Origin: Arthrobacter sp.
Lineage (GTDB): Bacteria > Actinomycetota > Actinomycetes > Actinomycetales > Micrococcaceae
Length of the DNA: 13,472 nucleotides
Direction: 5' to 3'
NCBI GenBank assembly: GCA_030146405.1
Contig: JASLBS010000011.1
Coordinates: 1 to 13,472, forward strand
A program made the translations under genes and the position numbers. Below, one piece after another: positions 6,192-12,111 of the stretch. The notes beneath the pieces were generated by a model. The model worked only from the letters and a program-made list of their open reading frames with translations, ran no database searches and had not been told where the DNA came from. The first letter of the stretch is position 1. Each line of letters begins with the position of its first letter.

Positions 6192-7226
6192 GTGCAGGTG
6201 GACATCGATCTGGCAGGACGCCGCGTGCTGGTGATCGGGACCGAATCGGAGACGCGCCGGGTGACGGCACGCTACCGGAGGACCGGTGCCGTGGTGGAGC
6301 GGCACGAGCATGCAGGAACCTGCACGGCGGCAGTCCTCGAGGACGTGGTGCTCGTAGTGGTGGTCGGGGACGACGAGTCCGGCGCGGAATCCACGACCGA
6401 CGACCTCCGGGATCGTTGCCGCACTGCCGGTGCACTGCTCACCCGCGAAGCACCGGCCACGGTGAACGGGCACGTGACCCTGATCGGTGGTGGACCCGGG
6501 CTGCTCGGACTCCTGACGCTGGACGCCTCCGCAGCGCTCAGGGAGGCCGACGTGGTGCTCTTCGACCGTCTCGCCCCCACCGACGCGCTCGCGGAACTCG
6601 CCCCCGCGGCGGAGCTCGTGGACGTGGGCAAGCTGCCCGGCCACCACCGCGTACCGCAGGACGCCATCAACGGCCTCCTGGTCCAGCACGCGCTCGCCGG
6701 GCGCTCCGTGGTGCGACTCAAGGGCGGCGACCCCTTCGTCTTCGGGCGCGGCAGCGAGGAACTCGCCGCCTGCGTCGCCGCGCGGGTCCCCTGCCGCGTG
6801 GTGTCGGGGGTCAGCTCGGCCATCGCGGTACCGGCCGCTGCCGGCATCCCTGTCACGCACCGAGGGGTCAGCCACCTGTTCACCGTGGTGTCGGGGCACG
6901 CCCCGCTCACGGAGCGCGAGCACGAACACCTCGCGGGTCTCGGTGGCACCATCGTGGTCCTCATGGGGGTCTCCACCCTCCCGCAGCTCGTGGCGGGGCT
7001 CGGCCGGGCCGGAATGAGGACCGACATGCCGGTGGCCGTGATCGAGCGGGGCTACAGTGCGTCCCAGCGGACGACGGCGGGAACGCTCGCCACGATCGTC
7101 ACCGCCGCCGGCTCCGCGCGCTGCCAGTCACCGGCCGTCCTCGTGATCGGGGAGGTGGTCCGGGTGGGCCTCGACCTCCGGCGCGTTCCGGAACTGGCGC
7201 ACCTGACCGGGGCGCTGGCGTCATGA
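6192..7226 (+). CDS. cobA: Uroporphyrinogen-III C-methyltransferase with a degenerate Met8/CysG-like N-terminus
   Basis: SAM-dependent methylation of uroporphyrinogen III at C2 and C7 gives precorrin-2, the branch point to siroheme. In the 344-residue protein the methyltransferase begins near residue 94: GGGPGLLGLLT (99-109), DRL (125-127), VRLKGGDPFVFGRGSEE (174-190), SGVSSA (205-210), PVTHRG (220-225) and SPAVLVIGEVV (313-323) are all classic. Residues 1-90 look like the precorrin-2 dehydrogenase part of CysG (LAGRRVLVIG), but the glycine-rich NAD loop is lost (VIGTESETRRV), so dehydrogenase activity is doubtful. The start is GTG at 6192, 3 bp after nirB, with GGAGGG at 6179-6184; GTG at 6198 is an in-frame alternative with poorer spacing. 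It overlaps the next gene by 4 bp. The clustering with nirB points to siroheme rather than cobalamin. Confidence 0.93.
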   Translation: MQVDIDLAGRRVLVIGTESETRRVTARYRRTGAVVERHEHAGTCTAAVLEDVVLVVVVGDDESGAESTTDDLRDRCRTAGALLTREAPATVNGHVTLIGGGPGLLGLLTLDASAALREADVVLFDRLAPTDALAELAPAAELVDVGKLPGHHRVPQDAINGLLVQHALAGRSVVRLKGGDPFVFGRGSEELAACVAARVPCRVVSGVSSAIAVPAAAGIPVTHRGVSHLFTVVSGHAPLTEREHEHLAGLGGTIVVLMGVSTLPQLVAGLGRAGMRTDMPVAVIERGYSASQRTTAGTLATIVTAAGSARCQSPAVLVIGEVVRVGLDLRRVPELAHLTGALAS

Positions 7227-8344
7227 CGGAGGTGGCGCGCCCGGACGGCAGGACAGGCCAGCTCGCCGGATTCCGGATCGGGGTCACGTCCGATCGCCGC
7301 TCCGGTGACCTGATCGACGCGCTCGAACGGCGCGGCGCCTCGGTGTTCCACGCGCCCGCATTGAAGATCGCGCCGATCGCGGAGGACGTGGAACTGCTCA
7401 AGGACACCGCTGCGATGGTCGCGGCGCGGCCGGACCTCTTCGTCATCACCACGGCGTACGGTATGCGCCGCTGGTTCGAGGCCGCGGACGCCGCAGGCCT
7501 CGGGGACGATCTCCTCGACGTGCTCGCAGGCGGTGGCATCTACGTCCGTGGGCCGAAGGCCAGGGGAGCGGTGCGGGCGGCCGGGCTCGACGACGTCGGT
7601 ATCAGTTCCGACGAGACCACCGCCACCCTCGTGGACCAGCTGTTGCAGCAGGATCTCTCCGGCCTCACCATCGGCGTGCAGCTGCACGCCTACGCCGACG
7701 AGCACCAGCTGGCGCGGCTCCGCAGCGCGGGAGCCACCCTGCTGACGGTCACCCCGTACCGGTGGATCAAGCCCGAGGGGTCCGAACGGTTGCCCCGGCT
7801 GATCGACGCCGTGTGCGCGGGGCAGCTGGACTGCGTGACGTTCACGAGCGCACCCGCGGTGGACGCCCTGTTCAGTACGGCCGCGGAGCAGGGGCTGCAG
7901 GAGGAACTGATCCGGAGGTTCCGGCACACGGTGCTCGCAGCCGCGGTGGGACCGGTCACCGCGCAACCCCTGCTGGACGCCGGTATCGAGCCGATCGTCC
8001 CGGAACGCTTCCGGATGGGAGCGCTCATCAGGCTCGTCTGCGACCACCTCGCTGAGCACCACGTGGAGCAGTTCGCCACGCGGTGCGGTCGGGTCGAGGT
8101 CCGGGGACGATCAGTGCGCGTGGGGGAGGCGACGGTGGAGCTCGCTCCGGCGCAGCTCGTGCTGTTCAAGGCATTGCTCTCGGCACGGGGCGCCGTCCTC
8201 AGCCGCGACGCCCTGACCGCCCTCCTCACTCCGGCGGGCGCCGGCCACGCACTCGACATGAACGTGAACCGCCTGCGGAAGTCCCTGCCCGATCCGGGCC
8301 TGGTCGAGACGGTCGTCAAGCGCGGGTACCGGCTGCACGTCTAG
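7223..8344 (+). CDS. nnaR: Uroporphyrinogen-III synthase-like protein fused to a winged-helix DNA-binding domain, NnaR-type nitrate/nitrite regulator
   Basis: The 373-residue protein has a HemD-like two-lobed region (about 15-275) with HemD-style segments VITTAYGMRRWFEAA (74-88), YVRGPKARGAVRAAGL (107-122), VTFTSAPAVDALF (205-217) and AVGPVTAQPLLDAGI (241-255). An OmpR/PhoB-type winged helix follows (about 288-373), with recognition-helix region DMNVNRLRKSL (345-355) and wing VETVVKRGYRL (361-371). This architecture matches NnaR, known in Streptomyces and mycobacteria as a co-activator with GlnR of nitrate/nitrite genes. The context of nirB and the siroheme methyltransferase supports that. 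ATG at 7223 overlaps the upstream TGA (ATGA), so translation is probably coupled. The frame is open far upstream through nirB, which is a GC-bias artefact. Whether the HemD domain is catalytic or a tetrapyrrole sensor cannot be read from the sequence; a separate hemD presumably exists elsewhere. Confidence 0.85.
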   Translation: MTEVARPDGRTGQLAGFRIGVTSDRRSGDLIDALERRGASVFHAPALKIAPIAEDVELLKDTAAMVAARPDLFVITTAYGMRRWFEAADAAGLGDDLLDVLAGGGIYVRGPKARGAVRAAGLDDVGISSDETTATLVDQLLQQDLSGLTIGVQLHAYADEHQLARLRSAGATLLTVTPYRWIKPEGSERLPRLIDAVCAGQLDCVTFTSAPAVDALFSTAAEQGLQEELIRRFRHTVLAAAVGPVTAQPLLDAGIEPIVPERFRMGALIRLVCDHLAEHHVEQFATRCGRVEVRGRSVRVGEATVELAPAQLVLFKALLSARGAVLSRDALTALLTPAGAGHALDMNVNRLRKSLPDPGLVETVVKRGYRLHV

Positions 8345-8377
8345 CCGCGCCCATGTTCCCGTCCCAGCCCGCGTCCC

Positions 8378-8391
8378 TGTGCCGCGGCACA
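8378..8391. other. Perfect palindrome between two convergent operons
   Basis: A 14-bp perfect palindrome, TGTGCCGCGGCACA, in the 54-bp gap between the convergent operons. It overlaps a 5-bp stem, GCCGC at 8381-8385 with GCGGC at 8393-8397. It may form part of a bidirectional transcript end. There is no T-run, and termination is inferred from position only. Confidence 0.3.
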
Positions 8392-8398
8392 TGCGGCG

Positions 8399-9919
8399 TC
8401 ACGGGGCCACCACGGCGAAATGCCCCTCGATCAGGGTACGGATGTCGTCGTGGCAGCCGCCGCAGCCGGTTCCCGCCCGTGTGCCCGCCGAGACGTCCTT
8501 CACGGTGGCGCACCCCGAGTGCACGAATTCCTGCACGGTTCCCCGGGTCACTCCCGCGCACCTGCACAGGGTCGCATCCGGTCCGGGTGGCAGCGCTGCG
8601 GCCGGCCCCTCGATGCTGTCGAGCCGCAGGAGACTGGAACGGTCGGCGGGGAGTTCGCTGCCACGTTCGAAGAGCAGGACCAGCTCGGCGCCGGTCCGTG
8701 GCATCCCCACGCACACGAGACCGGTGAGTACCCCGTCGCGGGTCACCATCTTCACGTACCGACCGTGCCCGGGATCGGCCCACACCGCGACGGCGAGACC
8801 GGGGTCCACCGACCACGGATCCGCGTCCGTCTCGCCCGCGGAGACGGCGTCCACGCCACGGGCCTTGAGGGCCAGGACGGCGTCGCGCCGGTCGGGAAGG
8901 CCGGCTACGGGGGCGGGGGCATCGGAGAGCTCTGCGATGAAGGCCCTGCCGAGTTGGTCCGCCTGCTGCCAGCCCGGTCCGATCAGGCCCTGCGGGGTGG
9001 TGATGCCGCTGCAGGCCGGGCAGGAACCGTCCCAGCAGCGCACCTCGGCGCAGTCACCGACCGCCCAGATGTCCAGGGTGTCCAGGGCGCGGAGTTCGTG
9101 GTCCACGAGGATACCGGCGGCGGTGTTCAGGTTGCAGCCGTCGGCGAGTTCGCTTCGCGGGCGGACACCGCAGGCGAGCACGAGGGCGCCGCCCTCGACG
9201 ACGGTCCCGCCGTCGAGGGTGAGCCCCGAGAAGTGTCCGTGGGTCAGCATGATCCCGGTGGAGGTACCGCCCACCACGGTGATGCCGGCGTCGGTCAGGT
9301 CCGCGGACAGGACCCGTGCGCCTTCACCGAGGAAGCGTTCCATGGGTGCCCGGCCGTTGTGGACGAGCGTGACGCGTCCTCCCTCCTCGGCCACGGCGAG
9401 GGCGGCCTCGATGCCGAGGATGCCCCCACCCAGCACCACGATGCGTTGCCCGGCGGCCAGGGCCGCCGACACGGCCCGTGCGTCGCGCAGATCCCGGAGG
9501 AAGCCGACGCCCGAGGGGAGGGGGTGCGCGTCGTCGAGCCCATCGAGCCGGGGCAGGACGGGACGTGCCCCGGTAGCGAGGACCAGGCGGTCGTAGCCGA
9601 TGGCCTGTCCGTCATCGAGGACGACCCGCCGGAAGGGGCGGTCCACCCTCGCAGCATGGGTTCCCAGCCGGACGTCGACGCCCATCGCCCTGAGCGACGC
9701 GGCGTCGGCGAGCCGGATGGCGGACTCGCGGGTGCGGCCGACGGCGACGTCCGCGACGAGCACCCGGTTGTAGGCGGCGTCCTGCTCCTGGCCGATGACG
9801 GTCAGGGCGACGGTGCCGGCGGCGACGAGCGGCTCGAGGTGCTCGATGAGCCGGGCGGCGACGGGACCGAAGCCCACCACGACGATCCGTTCAGGAACAG
9901 GGGTTCCGGCATCGCTCAT
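8399..9919 (-). CDS. NAD(P)H-dependent FAD/[2Fe-2S] oxidoreductase, electron-transfer subunit of assimilatory nitrate reductase (NasB/NirB N-half type)
   Basis: Probably carries electrons from NAD(P)H to the molybdenum nitrate reductase encoded just upstream. The 506 residues resemble the N-terminal half of NirB: FAD motif VVVGFGPVAARLIEHL (13-28), NAD(P) motif VVLGGGILGIEAA (161-173), FAD-closing motif WAVGDCAE (285-292) and a C-terminal BFD-like [2Fe-2S] domain with CRC (452, 454) and CGGC (486, 489). There is no siroheme domain, so it is not a nitrite reductase. Odd feature: four cysteines between the flavin core and the C-terminus (290, 295, 300, 303). ATG at 9919 overlaps the nasA stop by 4 bp and has GGGAGGT at 9926-9932 (minus sense). 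Symbols differ between organisms (NasB in Bacillus, NasC in Klebsiella), so none is assigned. A stand-alone nitrite or rubredoxin-type reductase is less likely given the neighbours. Confidence 0.87.
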   Translation of the reverse strand: MSDAGTPVPERIVVVGFGPVAARLIEHLEPLVAAGTVALTVIGQEQDAAYNRVLVADVAVGRTRESAIRLADAASLRAMGVDVRLGTHAARVDRPFRRVVLDDGQAIGYDRLVLATGARPVLPRLDGLDDAHPLPSGVGFLRDLRDARAVSAALAAGQRIVVLGGGILGIEAALAVAEEGGRVTLVHNGRAPMERFLGEGARVLSADLTDAGITVVGGTSTGIMLTHGHFSGLTLDGGTVVEGGALVLACGVRPRSELADGCNLNTAAGILVDHELRALDTLDIWAVGDCAEVRCWDGSCPACSGITTPQGLIGPGWQQADQLGRAFIAELSDAPAPVAGLPDRRDAVLALKARGVDAVSAGETDADPWSVDPGLAVAVWADPGHGRYVKMVTRDGVLTGLVCVGMPRTGAELVLLFERGSELPADRSSLLRLDSIEGPAAALPPGPDATLCRCAGVTRGTVQEFVHSGCATVKDVSAGTRAGTGCGGCHDDIRTLIEGHFAVVAP

Positions 9920-12108
9920 GCGAAGACCTCCCGCTGGGCCGCACCCTCGTGGCCCGCGCGGGCCGGTGGAACGGACACCTGCACCGGCGTCGTCTTGAAC
10001 TCCGGCATGCCCGAGACCGGATCCGTCGAGCTGCCCGTGAGGAGGTTGGCGGTTCCCGCTCCCGGGTAGTGGAAGGCGAGGAACACCGTGTCCTGGCGGA
10101 TGTCCGCCGTGACCTCGGCGACGGCGTGCGCCTCGCCGGAGGCGCTCGTGACCACCACGGCGTCACCCTGCGCGACGCCGAGGTCCTGCGCCGTGGCCGG
10201 GTGGAGCTGCAGCCGGGCTTCGGGCTGCGCCGTGAGCAGTTCCGGGACACGCCGCGTCTGCGTGCCGGACTGGTAGTGCTCGAGAAGGCGGCCGGTGGCC
10301 AGGAGCAGCGGGGCGGGGACCCGGGCCGTGTCCGCGTCGAGCCGCGGTGCGACCGGCACCAGGGTGGCCCGGCCCGTCGGGTGTGCGAAGGCACCGAGGA
10401 ACAGGCGGGGTGTTCCGGTGCTGCCCACGGGGTAGGGCCAGTAGGCGGGGGTGTCGCCGTCGAGCACGTGGTAGTCGAGTCCGGAGTAGTCGGCCGGGCC
10501 GCCGGCGCTCGCGCGGGCGAGCTCGTCGAACATGGTCTCGGGGTCCTCGCTGAACAGGGAGGGAGCATCGAGCAGCCGTGCGAGCTCCTGCATGATCCAG
10601 AGCTCCCCGCGTGCACCCGCGGGCGGGTCGACCGCGCGGCGACGGCGCAGGACCCGACCCTCGAGGTTGGTCACGGTTCCCTCCTCCTCCGCCCACTGGA
10701 GTACCGGCAGGACGACGTCGGCCAGGGCCGCGGTCTCCGAGAGGAAGAAGTCGGAGACGACGAGGAAGTCGAGAGAGCGGAGTCCGTCGATCACCGTGAA
10801 GGCGTTCGGAGCAGAGACGGCGATGTTCGCACCGTGGACGAAGAGACAGCGGGTGCCGCCCGGCTTGCCGAGGGAGGCGAGCAACTCGACGGCGGGGAGG
10901 CCGGGACCGGGTATCGCCTCCTCGGGCACACCCCAGACCGAGGCGACATGGGCACGGGCAGCGGGGTCGGTGATCCTGCGGTACCCGGGAAGCTGATCGG
11001 CCTTCTGGCCGTGCTCCCGGCCACCCTGGCCGTTGCCCTGCCCGGTGAGCGTCCCGTAACCGCTGTGCGCCGTACCCGGCAGGCCGAGGAGCAGGGCGAG
11101 GTTGATGGCGGCCGTGGTGGTGTCGGTACCGTCGGCATGCTGCTCGATCCCCCTGCCGGTCAGGATGTAGGCGCCGGCGCCGCCCATAGCGCCCCGGCGT
11201 GCACCCTCCGCGAGGAGCTTGGCGGTCGCCCGGATCGCGGTCGCGGGAACACCCGTGATGCCCTGCACCCGTTCGGGCCACCAGCGGGTGAGGCCGCGTG
11301 CGACGTCGTCGTAACCGGATGCCCGCGCCTCGAGGAAACGGCGGTCCTCGAGGCCCTCGGTGACGACCACGTGGGCGATCCCGAGCAAGAGCGCGAGGTC
11401 GGTCCCCGGGGTGGGCTGCAGGTGGACGCCCTTGCCCTGCTCGGTCAGTCGCGCGGTCGACGAGCGCCGGGGGTCGACGACGATCAGGCCGCCGGCCGCC
11501 TGCGCCCCGCGGAGGTGCTGGACGAACGGCGGCATGGTGTCGGCGGCGTTCGAGCCGAGGAGCAGGATCACGGAGGCGGCGCCGAGGTCCTCGAGGGGGA
11601 AGGGGAGGCCGCGGTCCACGCCGAAGGCCCGGTTCCCCGCAGCTGCGGCGGAGGACATGCAGAACCTGCCGTTGTAGTCGATGCGGGAGGTGCGCAGCGC
11701 CAGGCGCGCGAACTTGCCGAGCGTGTACGCCTTCTCGTTGGTGAGGCCCCCACCGCCGAAGACCGCGACGGCGTCCCGGCCGTGCTGCGCCTGGGTGGTC
11801 CGGACGCGCTCGGCGACCAGGGTGAGGACGTCCTCCCAGGCCGCGGCGCGCAGCACGCCGTCCTCCCCGCGCAGCAGGGGAGCGGTGAGGCGGTCCGGGT
11901 GGCGGAGCAGCTCGGCTGCGGACCAGCCCTTCCGGCAGAGTCCACCGCGGTTGGTGGGGAATTCGCGTCCGGTGACGGTCACGTCGCCGTCGTGACTGTG
12001 ACTGTGACTGTGACTGTCGGCGTCGTGCCTGTGTCCCGCCGTGACGGTCATGGCGCACTGGAGGGCGCAGTAGGGGCAGTGCGTCCCGGTCCCGGCCTGC
12101 TGCAGCAT
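9916..12108 (-). CDS. nasA: Assimilatory nitrate reductase catalytic subunit, molybdopterin oxidoreductase
   Basis: Reduces nitrate to nitrite in the cytoplasm with a bis-MGD molybdenum cofactor. The 730 residues begin with a [4Fe-4S] motif, CPYCALQC (Cys11, Cys14, Cys18) plus Cys58. RFCMSSAAAAGNRAFG (148-163) contains the likely Mo ligand Cys150. LLLGSNAADTMPPFVQHL (182-199) and the C-terminal cofactor-binding region LLLATGRLLEHYQSGTQTRR (601-620) are typical of Nas/NarB enzymes. No twin-arginine signal is seen, in line with an assimilatory enzyme. Between Cys18 and Cys58 lies a His-rich loop with four Ser-His dipeptides (32-39), absent from the standard motif. The start is ATG at 12108, 3 bp after narK, with AAGGT at 12116-12120. 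Other Nas proteins carry an extra C-terminal [2Fe-2S] domain; here that function lies in the next gene, which overlaps by 4 bp. Confidence 0.96.
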   Translation of the reverse strand: MLQQAGTGTHCPYCALQCAMTVTAGHRHDADSHSHSHSHDGDVTVTGREFPTNRGGLCRKGWSAAELLRHPDRLTAPLLRGEDGVLRAAAWEDVLTLVAERVRTTQAQHGRDAVAVFGGGGLTNEKAYTLGKFARLALRTSRIDYNGRFCMSSAAAAGNRAFGVDRGLPFPLEDLGAASVILLLGSNAADTMPPFVQHLRGAQAAGGLIVVDPRRSSTARLTEQGKGVHLQPTPGTDLALLLGIAHVVVTEGLEDRRFLEARASGYDDVARGLTRWWPERVQGITGVPATAIRATAKLLAEGARRGAMGGAGAYILTGRGIEQHADGTDTTTAAINLALLLGLPGTAHSGYGTLTGQGNGQGGREHGQKADQLPGYRRITDPAARAHVASVWGVPEEAIPGPGLPAVELLASLGKPGGTRCLFVHGANIAVSAPNAFTVIDGLRSLDFLVVSDFFLSETAALADVVLPVLQWAEEEGTVTNLEGRVLRRRRAVDPPAGARGELWIMQELARLLDAPSLFSEDPETMFDELARASAGGPADYSGLDYHVLDGDTPAYWPYPVGSTGTPRLFLGAFAHPTGRATLVPVAPRLDADTARVPAPLLLATGRLLEHYQSGTQTRRVPELLTAQPEARLQLHPATAQDLGVAQGDAVVVTSASGEAHAVAEVTADIRQDTVFLAFHYPGAGTANLLTGSSTDPVSGMPEFKTTPVQVSVPPARAGHEGAAQREVFA
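11992..12015. repeat. Tandem hexanucleotide repeat inside nasA
   Basis: Four perfect head-to-tail copies of GTGACT on the plus strand. In nasA sense each unit is AGTCAC and encodes Ser-His, giving residues 32-39. The unit length preserves the reading frame, so slippage would only change the number of Ser-His pairs. The neighbouring codons (Asp, His, Asp) suggest expansion from a His/Asp-rich loop. Confidence 0.85.
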
Positions 12109-12111
12109 CGG

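Noticed and set aside
5055..6929. 624-codon open frame on the minus strand opposite nirB
   Set aside because: His/Arg/Pro-rich with no recognisable motif, antisense to the siroheme domain of nirB. Such antisense frames are expected at this GC content.
4955..8344. Very long open plus-strand frame that runs through nirB and the methyltransferase into the HemD-like gene
   Set aside because: The part before 7223 is Arg/Gly/Pro-rich low-complexity translation with no domain, overlapping well-supported genes in another frame. It is a GC-bias shadow; only 7223-8344 is real.
8420..10069. 549-codon open plus-strand frame opposite the flavoprotein
   Set aside because: No domain signatures, whereas the opposite strand encodes clear FAD, NAD and [2Fe-2S] motifs.
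11992..12015. Hexamer repeats as iterons, CRISPR or a regulatory array
   Set aside because: The units are only 6 bp, directly adjacent without spacers, and lie inside the nasA coding frame as Ser-His codons.
10163..12058. 631-codon alternative minus-strand frame inside nasA
   Set aside because: Arg/Pro-rich shadow of nasA in another frame. The nasA frame carries all the molybdopterin enzyme motifs.
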